Positions 44,167-52,539 of a DNA stretch of 64,000 nt are shown piece after piece (position 1 is the stretch's first letter; each line of letters begins with the position of its first letter). The notes beneath the pieces were generated by a model. That model was given only the letters and a program-made list of their open reading frames with translations, ran no database searches and was not told where the DNA came from. The position numbers and the translations under genes are program-made. The DNA is from Pigmentiphaga sp. (lineage in GTDB: Bacteria > Pseudomonadota > Gammaproteobacteria > Burkholderiales > Burkholderiaceae_B), in contig JALOAI010000023.1 in assembly GCA_023228945.1 (NCBI GenBank), positions 25,580 through 89,579 on the forward strand, given 5' to 3'.

Positions 44167-45177
44167 ATGCTACGACTGCGCCATTTCATCCTGAGCGGCT
44201 TCTGCGCCGCCGGCATCGCCACCACGGTCCAGGCCAAGACCGAACTGCTGGTGTCGCAATGGCTACCGGCCTCGCACCCTGTGGCCGAGGTGATGGAAGA
44301 ATGGAACAAACAAGTGGTCGAAGCCACGGAGGGCCGAGTCACGCTCAAGAATCTGCCGCAAGCCGTGACCAACCCGCCGGGCCACTACAACGCCGTGCGC
44401 GACGGCCTGGCCGATGTGGCCATGACCGTGATCGGCTATACCCCGGGCCGCTTCCCGCTGTCGGAGCTCTCCGAGCTGCCGCTGATGGCCAGCACCGCCG
44501 AGGCCAACTCGGTCACGCTGCAGAACACCGCCGAGCGTGTGCCGCAAATGATGGACGAGTTCAAGGACGTCAAGGTGCTGGCGCTGTTCACCCACGGCCC
44601 CGGCGTGGTGTTCAACACCAAAAAACCCATTCGCACCCTGGACGACCTGCAAAGCCTCAAGTTCCGCGTCGGCGGCGGCGTGGTCAACGAGGTCTCCCGG
44701 CAGCTTGGCGCCAATACCACGCTCAAGCCCGCCACGGAATCCTACGAACTGGTATCCACCGGAGTGATGGACGGCGTGTGGCTGCCTTTCGAATCTCTGG
44801 TGACCTACAACCTGGAGAAACTCATCAAGCATGCCACCACCTTCCCCGGCGGGCTGTACAACTCGGCCTTCATCGTCATGATGAACAAGGATCGCTGGAA
44901 TGCGTTGAGCGCCGAAGACAAGGCCGCCATCGAGCCGCTGATCGGTGTGGCCTACTCGCGCCAGCTCGGCCAGGCCTTCGACCGCCGGGATCAACAAGGC
45001 CGCGAGGCGGCGCAGGCCGCCGGCATCGAAATCCTGGAGGTCACGCCCGAACTGCTGCAGGAGGTACAGGCGCGCATCGCTCCGATCGAGAAGAAATGGG
45101 CCGACACCGCCCGCGCCAAGGGCATCCAGGATCCGGAAGCGCTGATCCGCGAGTATCGCGCCGCGGCCACGAAGTAA
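44167..45177 (+). CDS. TRAP transporter substrate-binding protein (DctP family)
   Basis: 336 aa with a signal peptide of about 21 residues (ending VQAK). The mature start is TELLVSQWLPASHPVAEVM, and the ligand-binding Arg lies in LQSLKFRVGGGVVNEVS. It is a paralogue of the receptor at 36501-37526. AAGGGAGA precedes the ATG. It is the first gene of a complete receptor, small permease and large permease set downstream of the aldehyde dehydrogenase, so the imported acid or aldehyde-derived compound may be the aldehyde dehydrogenase substrate or product. Confidence 0.92.
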   Translation: MLRLRHFILSGFCAAGIATTVQAKTELLVSQWLPASHPVAEVMEEWNKQVVEATEGRVTLKNLPQAVTNPPGHYNAVRDGLADVAMTVIGYTPGRFPLSELSELPLMASTAEANSVTLQNTAERVPQMMDEFKDVKVLALFTHGPGVVFNTKKPIRTLDDLQSLKFRVGGGVVNEVSRQLGANTTLKPATESYELVSTGVMDGVWLPFESLVTYNLEKLIKHATTFPGGLYNSAFIVMMNKDRWNALSAEDKAAIEPLIGVAYSRQLGQAFDRRDQQGREAAQAAGIEILEVTPELLQEVQARIAPIEKKWADTARAKGIQDPEALIREYRAAATK

Positions 45178-45181
45178 ATCC

Positions 45182-45748
45182 ATGAGCGACGACCTCGACT
45201 CCGGGCGGGCCGGCGCCGGCGCGCCGCCTCCGCCCGCCTCGGCCACGCCTCGGCTCGACATCGCGGCCCAGCGCCTGGCCGCGAGCCTGGCCCTGCTGGC
45301 CAGCGCCGCGCTGTTCGCGCTCATGACGCTGACCTTCGTCGACGTGATGGCCCGCAAGTTCTACCGCTCGGTGCCGGGCGCGCTGGAGGTCAGCGAGATG
45401 CTGCTGGTCGTGGTGCTCTTTTGCGCCTTGCCGCTCGTGTCCTGGCGCGGCGGGCACGTGAGCTTCGAGCTGGCCGACGCCCTGTACAAGGGCCGCATGG
45501 CGCGCTACTCGAGCATGCTCATGGACTTCATCTCGGCCGCCGCGCTGGGCGGCCTGGGCGGGTTTGGCTGGGGCAATGCCGCCCGCACCCTGCGGGACGG
45601 CGACGTCAGCGTCTATCTGCGCGTGCCGCTGGGCTGGTTCGTCTATCTCATGGCCGCCATGCTGATGCTGGCCGCCCTGCTGCACCTGGTGCGCGGCCTG
45701 AGCACTCCCGCCAGCGGCCGGCCCGTGGCCGAAGACGCAGCCATGTAA
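45182..45748 (+). CDS. TRAP transporter small permease (DctQ)
   Basis: 188 aa with four hydrophobic segments and the DctQ motif LTFVDVMARKFYRSVPGALEVSEM. It begins 4 bp after the receptor stop. The first about 30 residues are Pro/Ala/Gly-rich and cytoplasmic. Unlike most TRAP operons, the large permease gene does not follow directly: 109 bp with a strong hairpin lie between them. Confidence 0.88.
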   Translation: MSDDLDSGRAGAGAPPPPASATPRLDIAAQRLAASLALLASAALFALMTLTFVDVMARKFYRSVPGALEVSEMLLVVVLFCALPLVSWRGGHVSFELADALYKGRMARYSSMLMDFISAAALGGLGGFGWGNAARTLRDGDVSVYLRVPLGWFVYLMAAMLMLAALLHLVRGLSTPASGRPVAEDAAM

Positions 45749-45767
45749 GGCCACCCTGAACCCAGCA

Positions 45768-45804
45768 CTCGGGGCGGGCCGGGCCAGCGGCCCACCGCCC
45801 CGAG
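45768..45804 (+). terminator. Strong intercistronic hairpin between TRAP small and large permease
   Basis: A 10-bp perfect outer stem, CTCGGGGCGG / CCGCCCCGAG (45768-45777 and 45795-45804), encloses an inner GGGCC-AGC-GGCCC stem, followed by GCTCTTTCTCC. The tail is only partly T-rich, so full termination is uncertain; it could lower expression of the large permease or stabilise the upstream mRNA. Confidence 0.5.
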
Positions 45805-45857
45805 GCTCTTTCTCCGTTTGGCGCCAGCGCGAGCCGCGCCACCCTTGTAGGAACACC

Positions 45858-47150
45858 ATGCTTGCCGCCACCCTGGGATTCATCGGCATCTTCGCCCTGA
45901 TGGTGCTGCGCGTGCCCATCGCCTTTGCCATGGGCATCGTCGGCTACATCGGGCTGGGCCTGATGCGCAACTTCGACGTCTCGGCCATCAGCGCCATCTC
46001 GGTGGTCAAGACCACCGGCTTTTCCTACACCTTGTCGGTCATCCCGCTGTTCGTGCTGATGGGCAACTTCACCTCGCGCGCCGGCATGGCCAACGAGCTG
46101 TTCGCCCTGGCGCGCGCCTGCCTGGGCCACCGCCGCGGCGGCATCGCCATGGCCGCCGTGGGCGCCTGCGCCGGCTTTGGCGCCATCTGCGGCTCCTCGG
46201 TGGCCACCACCGCCACCATGACCCGCGTGGCCTACCCCGCCATGCGCGAGCTGGGCTACAGCGAGCGCCTGGCCACCGGCACCATCGCCGCCGGCGGCAC
46301 CCTGGGCATCCTCATCCCGCCCTCCACCCTGCTGGTGATCTACGGCATCATGACCGAGACCAGCATCGGCCGCCTCTTTGCCGCCGGCATGCTGCCCGGC
46401 ATCCTGATGACCGTGCTGCTGTGCCTGGCCATCGCCTGGACGGCCTGGCGCGATCCGCAGGCCGCGCCGGCCAGCGCGCGCGCCACCTGGCGCCAGCGCG
46501 GGCAGGCCCTGCGCGGCATCTGGGGCGTGGTGCTGCTCTTCGTGGTCGTCATGGGCGGCATCTACGGCGGCCTGTTCACCGCCACCGAAGGCGCGGGCTT
46601 CGGCGCCTTCGGCGCCTTTCTCTTCGCCCTGGGCCGCGGCAAGCTGCGCTGGCGCGTGTTCGTCGAGATCCTCGTGGAGTCGGTCTACACCACCGCCATG
46701 CTCTTTGCCATTCTCATCGGCGCGCTGATCTTCTCGAACTTCGTGAACTTCACCGGCATGCCCGACGATCTGCTGCGCTGGGTGCAGCAGGTCAGCCTGG
46801 ACCCCTTGGTCGTGGTGCTCATGATCTGCCTGGTCTACATCCTGCTGGGCGCGGTGATGGAAGAGCTCTCGATGATCCTGCTGACCGTGCCGCTGTTCTT
46901 TCCGCTGGTCATGCAGCTGGGCTTCGATCCGCACTGGTTCGGCATCCTCATCGTCATGGTGGTGATGATCGGCATGGTCAGCCCGCCGGTGGGCATGAGC
47001 CTGTTCATTCTCAACGCCCTGGTGCCCGAGGTGCGCGTGGCCACCATCTTCCGCGGCGTGCTGCCCTTCGTGGCCGCCCTGGTCCTCGGCCTGCTCATCA
47101 TCGTTTTCTTCCCCGGCATCGCGACTTACGCCTTGCGATGGGTTCATTGA
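45858..47150 (+). CDS. TRAP transporter large permease (DctM)
   Basis: 430 aa, full length, with 11-12 hydrophobic segments. Family signatures are VIPLFVLMGNFTSRAGMANELF, CGSSVATTATMTRVAYPAMRELGY and GTIAAGGTLGILIPPSTLLVIYGIM. It is intact and serves as the reference for the frameshifted paralogue at 37556-38849. With the preceding two genes it forms a complete Na+-driven TRAP importer. An inverted copy of the hairpin repeat follows the stop within 8 bp. Confidence 0.93.
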   Translation: MLAATLGFIGIFALMVLRVPIAFAMGIVGYIGLGLMRNFDVSAISAISVVKTTGFSYTLSVIPLFVLMGNFTSRAGMANELFALARACLGHRRGGIAMAAVGACAGFGAICGSSVATTATMTRVAYPAMRELGYSERLATGTIAAGGTLGILIPPSTLLVIYGIMTETSIGRLFAAGMLPGILMTVLLCLAIAWTAWRDPQAAPASARATWRQRGQALRGIWGVVLLFVVVMGGIYGGLFTATEGAGFGAFGAFLFALGRGKLRWRVFVEILVESVYTTAMLFAILIGALIFSNFVNFTGMPDDLLRWVQQVSLDPLVVVLMICLVYILLGAVMEELSMILLTVPLFFPLVMQLGFDPHWFGILIVMVVMIGMVSPPVGMSLFILNALVPEVRVATIFRGVLPFVAALVLGLLIIVFFPGIATYALRWVH

Positions 47151-47157
47151 AAAAAAG

Positions 47158-47200
47158 GCCCCCACGCTCACCGCGTTCGCTGCCCACCGAGAGGGCGGTT
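47158..47200 (-). repeat. Solitary inverted copy of the hairpin repeat
   Basis: GGCCCCCACGCTCACCGCG, followed by TTCGCTGCCCACCGAGAGG, is the reverse complement of the second half of the 82-bp unit at 41193-41438, with several changes. It lies directly after the TRAP large permease stop and an A-rich stretch, a place where it could end transcription. Confidence 0.75.
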
Positions 47201-47238
47201 CTGCTTTGTCCCTAACTTTTTTTGTATCCGATCACGCG

Positions 47239-48306
47239 ATGAATACCACTTCCGCTTCCAAGGCCCCAGCCCGCAAGTCCGCCAAAACCGTTACCCGGCG
47301 CGCGTCCGCGCGCAAAAACCCAAGCCCGCCGAGCATCGTTAAGCCTGCCGTGGGCTTCATCGGCCTGGGCGTCATGGGCCGGCCCATGACGGGCCATCTG
47401 GCCAAGGCGGGCTATGCGCTGACCGTGTACGACGTCGATGCCAAGATACCCCGCGCCCTTGCCAAGGCGCTGCCCGATACCACCGCGGCCCGCTCGCCCG
47501 CCGAAGTCGCCGCGGCGAGCGATATCATCATCACCATGCTGCCGAACGGCGAGGTGGTGCAGCAAGTCCTGAACGGCGACGATGGCATTCTGGCCGGGCT
47601 CCGCCGGGGTAGTCTCCTGCTCGACACCTCGTCGTCCGAACCATGGCTGACCCAGCGCAGTCACGAACAATTGCAAGCCGCCGGCGCCTCGCTGGTGGAT
47701 GCGCCGGTCTCGGGCGCGCAATGGGGAGCGGAGGCCGCCGAGCTCGTGTTCATGGTCGGCGGCGGCGACGCCGACGTCGAACGCGTGCGGCCCCTGCTGG
47801 ACCGCATGGGCCGCGCGGTGTTCCACTTGGGCGGCGTGGGCGCCGGCCATGCCATGAAATGCCTGAACAATATGATCACGGCGATGAATCTGATGGTCCT
47901 CTCCGAAGGGCTGGCCATCGGCACCCGTCACGGCCTGGACCCCGCGGCGATGGTCGACGTGCTCAATGTGTCCACCGGCATGTCATGGGTCGGCCAGACC
48001 CACATCCATCAGCGCGTGCTCAATCGCAAATTCGATGACCCCTTCAAGCTGGCCCTGATGCTCAAGGACGTTGGCATCGGCATGGAACTCGCTCGCGGCA
48101 ACGATGTTCCCGCCCCGCTGTCCGGCACGGGACACCAGCTCTGGCGGGCGGCCGCCAAAGCCAATCAACCCGACGCCAGCGTCAGTGAACTCGTGCGCTG
48201 GGTGGAGTCGATCACCGGTGTCGAGATCCGTTCGCCCGAGGCCAAGACCGAGACCGCGACCCCGGCACGCCGTGGCGCGCGCAAGCAGGCGGCTCCCGCG
48301 GCTTGA
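47239..48306 (+). CDS. Beta-hydroxyacid dehydrogenase (3-hydroxyisobutyrate dehydrogenase family) with basic tails
   Basis: 355 aa from the ATG at 47239. The core begins at about residue 36 with VGFIGLGVMGRPMTGHL (dinucleotide site). It continues through DAPVSGAQWGAE (substrate loop) and GAGHAMKCLNNMITAMNLM with the catalytic Lys. This is the set for 3-hydroxyisobutyrate or tartronate-semialdehyde reductase-like enzymes. Unusually, it has a 35-residue Lys/Arg/Ala/Ser-rich N-terminal extension and a C-terminal tail of the same kind (TPARRGARKQAAPAA). The core is about 300 residues, normal for the family. It may complete the pathway fed by the aldehyde dehydrogenase and TRAP genes. Confidence 0.87.
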   Translation: MNTTSASKAPARKSAKTVTRRASARKNPSPPSIVKPAVGFIGLGVMGRPMTGHLAKAGYALTVYDVDAKIPRALAKALPDTTAARSPAEVAAASDIIITMLPNGEVVQQVLNGDDGILAGLRRGSLLLDTSSSEPWLTQRSHEQLQAAGASLVDAPVSGAQWGAEAAELVFMVGGGDADVERVRPLLDRMGRAVFHLGGVGAGHAMKCLNNMITAMNLMVLSEGLAIGTRHGLDPAAMVDVLNVSTGMSWVGQTHIHQRVLNRKFDDPFKLALMLKDVGIGMELARGNDVPAPLSGTGHQLWRAAAKANQPDASVSELVRWVESITGVEIRSPEAKTETATPARRGARKQAAPAA

Positions 48307-48526
48307 ACCGCCTACCATCCCGGTACCCCGCGGCTCGCAGCCCCGAGCTTTCTCGCCAGCCTTCCGAGGGCCCGCGGCGTCTGCCGGGGCTTGACGCCGG
48401 CCGCCCAAGCGGCCAAAGTGCTGGGCGCCGGCCTTGCGGCCGGAGCGCGCCCGCCAGCGAGCCCCCTGCGGTTTCGCCCAGGCATCCGATCATGTCCGCC
48501 GGCGCTCGTACCGGCCAACGCCCGCC

Positions 48527-49303
48527 ATGCCGTCCTCGCCTCCCGTACAGCGTCTGTTCGATATCGACTTCTGTGCCCTCACGCTCGACGACGCCACGCG
48601 TCTGCTCTCGACCCTCGCCCGGGCGCCGGGGCCGGGCGCCAAGGTGGTGGTCACGCCCAATGTCGATCACCTGGTTCGTCTCGACGACCAGCCCGAGTTC
48701 CGCGCCCGCTACGTGCAGGCCGATTTATTCTTCGCCGACGGCATGCCGCTGGTCTGGGCTTCGCGCTGGCTGGGCCGCCCGCTGCCCGAGCGAGTCACCG
48801 GCTCCGATCTGTTCGTACGGTTGTGCCAGCAGGCCGCCCGCCACGCCATGCCCGTGGTGATCGTGGGCGGCACGCCCGGCCAGGAAGCAGGGCTCGAAGC
48901 CGCATTCGCCCGCCACTATCCCGGCTTGCCGCTCACCGTCATCGCGCCGGCCATGGGCTTCGATCCCCAGGGCGACGAAGCCCGGCACATTGCCGCCCGC
49001 GTGCGCGAACTGCGGCCTGATCTCATCTTTGTTTGCCTGGGCATGCCGCGCCAGGAGCACTGGGCACTCAACTTTGCGCCCACCTTCGATCACGGCGTAG
49101 CGCTGTGCGTGGGCGCCGCCATGGAGTTCGCCATCGGCCTGCGCCAACGCGCCCCAAAATGGGTGCAGCGCATAGGAGCCGAATGGCTGTGGCGGCTCCT
49201 GTCCGATCCGCGCCGCCTGTGGCGACGCTATCTGGTGGAAGACCGCAAGTTCGCGGGTATTTTGTGGCGCGAGTGGCGCGCGCGCGGGTCGGCGCGCCGC
49301 TAG
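48527..49303 (+). CDS. WecG/TagA/CpsF family glycosyltransferase
   Basis: 258 aa from the ATG at 48527. Family motifs are VVTPNVDHLVRLDDQPEFRA (usually TPNxxxxxxxxxxxxF), ADLFFADGMPLVWASRWLG, RVTGSDLF and LGMPRQEHW. These enzymes transfer N-acetylmannosamine(uronate) or related sugars to lipid-linked acceptors at the membrane surface. There is no signal peptide and a basic amphipathic C-terminus (about 215-258), as expected. No other polysaccharide genes are adjacent, which is unusual for this family. The 220 bp upstream contain a CCGGCC-TTGC-GGCCGG hairpin at 48428-48443 but no clear promoter. Confidence 0.9.
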   Translation: MPSSPPVQRLFDIDFCALTLDDATRLLSTLARAPGPGAKVVVTPNVDHLVRLDDQPEFRARYVQADLFFADGMPLVWASRWLGRPLPERVTGSDLFVRLCQQAARHAMPVVIVGGTPGQEAGLEAAFARHYPGLPLTVIAPAMGFDPQGDEARHIAARVRELRPDLIFVCLGMPRQEHWALNFAPTFDHGVALCVGAAMEFAIGLRQRAPKWVQRIGAEWLWRLLSDPRRLWRRYLVEDRKFAGILWREWRARGSARR

Positions 49304-49309
49304 AACCGC

Positions 49310-50071
49310 CTATGTGCGCTGCATGTCGTTATCGATGGAAAGGGCTTGCCCCGAAATCGAACGGCCGCTGTCCGACGCCAGAAAAGCGGCCATATCCGCC
49401 ACATGCCTGGGATTGACGAAATACTTGAGCGATTGGTAGGTCATGGCTTCCTCTCGCACGGTTTCCAGGCTTTGACCACTGAGCTGCGCCCGGCCCTCCA
49501 TCACGCGCTGGAGGCGTTCGCCATCCACCCCGCCGGGCAGCAAAGCGTTGACCCGGATCCCGTCGGCGCCAAGCTCCATCGAGAGCGTTTTGGTAAAGCC
49601 GATCAGCCCCCATTTGCTGGTGGCATAGGCAATGCGGTTGGGATAGCCGAAGCGCCCCGCGACCGACGACATATTGATGATGACTCCCGCCGGCGATGCC
49701 TTCAGGTAGGGAATGGCGGCGCGTGTGACCATAAAGGTGGCGTCGAGGTTGATGTCCATCACCCGATCCCAGTCGGCCGGGTCCAGCTCATGGGCGGGAA
49801 CGGTGGCGCCACCCACGCCCGCATTGTTGACCAGGACATCGATGCCGCCCAGGGTGCTCGCCGCGGCCTCGACCATCGGCCCGATGGCTTCGCGCCGCGA
49901 GAGGTCGCACACCTGCGTCGCGAGGCCCGGCAGGCGGGCGGCCAGCCGTTCCAGCCCTTCGGCATCGACGTCGCACACGAATATCGCCGCGCCGTCGGCG
50001 GCGAAACGCTCGGCGATGGCGGCGCCGATACCGTTGGCGCCGGCGGTGATGAGAACCCGTTGCTGGGCCAT
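49310..50071 (-). CDS. Short-chain dehydrogenase/reductase
   Basis: 253 aa classical SDR. It has the cofactor motif TAGANGIG (about 8-15) with Asp at the end of beta2 (VCDVD, predicting NAD), NNAGVGG, and catalytic Ser in INMSSVAG with Tyr/Lys in YATSKWG. The C-terminal segment SGRSISGQALSIDNDMQ is typical of SDR dehydrogenases for sugars and hydroxy acids. It is convergent with the glycosyltransferase (6-bp gap) and divergent from a Bug receptor gene. Confidence 0.9.
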   Translation of the reverse strand: MAQQRVLITAGANGIGAAIAERFAADGAAIFVCDVDAEGLERLAARLPGLATQVCDLSRREAIGPMVEAAASTLGGIDVLVNNAGVGGATVPAHELDPADWDRVMDINLDATFMVTRAAIPYLKASPAGVIINMSSVAGRFGYPNRIAYATSKWGLIGFTKTLSMELGADGIRVNALLPGGVDGERLQRVMEGRAQLSGQSLETVREEAMTYQSLKYFVNPRHVADMAAFLASDSGRSISGQALSIDNDMQRT

Positions 50072-50325
50072 GATGATTCTCCTTTGTTCCTAAGTTACAG
50101 AGCTGTGCGGAATCGCAAGCACTGTAGCAGGAACGGCGCGCGCTCCCTACACATGGGGACTAACCCGTAAATGCCGACAAAACCTCCGCCACGTGCTATT
50201 CCCGCCTGGCAAAACTCGTTAATATTGGTAGCAAGCTTAAGACCCATAACTATTTTTTCAAATACCACTTAAGCGAATCCCATCATCGTGGTTGCCCGGG
50301 CAACCCAACCCCAAGGAGACACTCC

Positions 50326-51321
50326 ATGCGCCTAGATCGTCGCCAGGTTCTGCAACTCACCGCCGGTGGGGCCGCCGCCCTCGCGCTGCCTTCCGTCGGC
50401 CGCGCCAGCGAAGCCCCGCTGCTCGACGTCGCCACGATCATCGGCGGTTTTGCCGCTGGCGGCACCGTCGATACACTGGCCCGCCGTACCGCGCACGAAC
50501 TCAGCGGCATGTATGCCCGCTCGGTCGTGGTGGAAAACCGCACGGGCGCCGGCGGCCAGATCGCCGTCCAGGCCGTGACCCGCTCCAAGCCCGATGGCGC
50601 CACCATCCTGTGCACGCCGATGTCCATCGTCGGCATTTACCAATTTACCTACAAAAAACTGCCCTACGACCCGGTCAAAGAGCTCCAGGCCGTCTCGCTC
50701 GGCTGCGTCTTCGATTTCGGTTTCGCCGTCGGCCCGGCCGTGCCCGAGTCCGTTACCACCGTCAAGCAGTTCTTCGAGTGGGTCAAGCAGCACCCCAACC
50801 AGGCCAACTACGGCTCGCCAGGCGCGGGCTCGGCGCCCCACTTCGTGGGCGACCTCATCGGCCGCCGGAACGGCGTACCGCTCACCCACGTGGCTTTCCG
50901 CGGCACCCAGCCGGCCATCGTGGATCTGATCGGCGGCCAGATCCCCGCGGTGTCGGGCCCGGTGGGCGAGTTCCTGCCTCACCTGAAGGACGGCAGGGTG
51001 CGCCTGATCGCCACGTCGGGCACCGAACGCAACAAGTTCGCCCCCGATATTCCCACCTTGGTCGAACAGGGTATGGAAGGCATGGCATTCTCCGAATGGT
51101 TCGGCTTCTTCGTCGCGGCGGGCACCCCCAAGAACATTGTCGATCGCCTGAGCGCCGACATCGCCAAAGCACTCAAGGCTCAGGATGCCATCGAGGGCCT
51201 GGCCTTGATGGGCCTGGAAGCCCGCTCCTCCACCCCCGAAGAGTTCGCCGAGCTGTTCGCCAAAGACACCGCTCTCTGGAAACCCATCGTCGAGCAGATC
51301 GGCTTTACCGCCGACTCCTGA
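50326..51321 (+). CDS. Bug-family periplasmic receptor
   Basis: 331 aa. Leader with RRQVLQLTAGGAAALAL (twin-arginine-like) cleaved near GRASE. The Bug core includes IIGGFAAGGTVDTLARRTA, NRTGAGGQIAVQAV, and QHPNQANYGSPGAGSAPHF. AAGGAGA upstream supports the start. Its upstream 254 bp are AT-richer than the surroundings and include two CTTAAG hexamers 32 bp apart. The ligand is unknown; the divergent SDR may act on it. Confidence 0.92.
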   Translation: MRLDRRQVLQLTAGGAAALALPSVGRASEAPLLDVATIIGGFAAGGTVDTLARRTAHELSGMYARSVVVENRTGAGGQIAVQAVTRSKPDGATILCTPMSIVGIYQFTYKKLPYDPVKELQAVSLGCVFDFGFAVGPAVPESVTTVKQFFEWVKQHPNQANYGSPGAGSAPHFVGDLIGRRNGVPLTHVAFRGTQPAIVDLIGGQIPAVSGPVGEFLPHLKDGRVRLIATSGTERNKFAPDIPTLVEQGMEGMAFSEWFGFFVAAGTPKNIVDRLSADIAKALKAQDAIEGLALMGLEARSSTPEEFAELFAKDTALWKPIVEQIGFTADS

Positions 51322-51510
51322 TCCACGTTGCCGCGCAGCCCGGCTGCGCCGCCCTTGCCCAGCGCCCGCCGTTCGCCCGAACCGCGGGCGCTGGGCTTTG
51401 CGGCATCGAGCGAGCCCGGGCGCACCGATACTGGCGCATCGTACTGCCAGGCGGCACGCCGGCAGCAGCCCCCCCGCCGCATCCTGGCCCTCTTCCGGAT
51501 CCTGCGGGTT

Positions 51511-52434
51511 ATGCTGCGGGGCCTCGCCTCGCTCATCCTTGCCATGGCCATGCTGTCGCGTCTTACGCCCGCCCAGGCTCTGCTGATCTCGCTGCTGGCG
51601 GCTATCGCCACCATCGGTTTCAAGCTTGCCGCCTGGCATACCACCGGCTCCGTGGGCTTTCTGTCGGATGCCATCGAAGCGCTGGTCAACCTGATCGCCG
51701 CCGGCTTCGCCCTGGCCATGGTGGTGTACGCCCGTACGCCGCCCGATCCCGAGCATCCCTATGGCCACGGCAAGGCCGAGTATTTTTCGGCGGCTTTCGA
51801 AGGCACCCTGATCTTTGCCGCCGCCCTGGCCATCGGCGTCGCGGCCACCGAACGCCTGTTCAACCCCCAGGCGCCCATGTCGCTTGGCCTGGGAACTATC
51901 CTGGCCACGGTGGCCAGTGCGATCAACCTTGCCACGGCGGCCATTTTGCTGCGCGTTGGCCGGGCACATCGTTCGGTGGCCCTGGAAGCCGACGCCCGCC
52001 ATCTGCTGACCGACGTTTGGACCACCGCGGGCGTGATCGTGGGCGTGGCACTGGCCGGCCTCACCGGCTACGTCTGGCTCGATCCGCTGGTCGCGCTCGC
52101 GGTGGCGCTGCATATTCTGCGCGAGGGCTGGCGCCTGCTCTCGCTCGCCGCTCAGGGGCTGATGGACCGCGCGCTTTCCACCGATGAGATCGCCACCCTG
52201 CGCGCGGCCCTCGAGGCCCTGTTGCCCGCAGGCTGCGCGATTGCCACGCTGCGAACCCGAAGCAGCGGCCACAACCGCTTCGCCGACCTCGAGCTGCGCG
52301 TCCCCGGCGAATGGTCGGTAACCCGCGCCCACGATCTTGCCGACGTTCTGGAGCTGGAGCTGGCCAGGCAGGGCTTCCTACTCAACACCCATATCGAACC
52401 GCTCGACCCGCCAAACGCCAAACGGCAGGACTGA
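51511..52434 (+). CDS. Cation diffusion facilitator (CDF) metal transporter
   Basis: 307 aa from the ATG at 51511; an ORF reading from 51328 would add 61 residues of unlikely sequence. Six membrane segments are predicted. Site A metal ligands are in SVGFLSDAIEALVN (TM2) and HLLTDVWTT (TM5), the HxxxD pair typical of Zn/Co/Fe exporters. TM2-3 is followed by HPYGHGKAEYFSAAFEG, a strong CDF signature. The C-terminal cytoplasmic domain (about 210-307) is present. In the TM2 site the second acidic ligand is Glu rather than the usual Asp, which may alter metal choice. It stands alone. Confidence 0.9.
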   Translation: MLRGLASLILAMAMLSRLTPAQALLISLLAAIATIGFKLAAWHTTGSVGFLSDAIEALVNLIAAGFALAMVVYARTPPDPEHPYGHGKAEYFSAAFEGTLIFAAALAIGVAATERLFNPQAPMSLGLGTILATVASAINLATAAILLRVGRAHRSVALEADARHLLTDVWTTAGVIVGVALAGLTGYVWLDPLVALAVALHILREGWRLLSLAAQGLMDRALSTDEIATLRAALEALLPAGCAIATLRTRSSGHNRFADLELRVPGEWSVTRAHDLADVLELELARQGFLLNTHIEPLDPPNAKRQD

Positions 52435-52539
52435 CCCGGGATTGGCCGCCTGCTCAGGGGTTTGGGCCCGGGTACCGTCGTCTACCATCGGCCCAGCCCG
52501 ATCATTCGGCCGGGTCTCCGCTGCCTGCTCGCTTCGTCC

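Noticed and set aside
50223..50275. Two CTTAAG hexamers 32 bp apart in the AT-rich region before the Bug gene
   Set aside because: The hexamer is short and self-complementary, and no longer dyad or known regulator motif links the copies.
50332..52332. A 666-codon antisense frame over the Bug and CDF genes
   Set aside because: Same reason: both genes on the plus strand carry complete family signatures and ribosome-binding sites.
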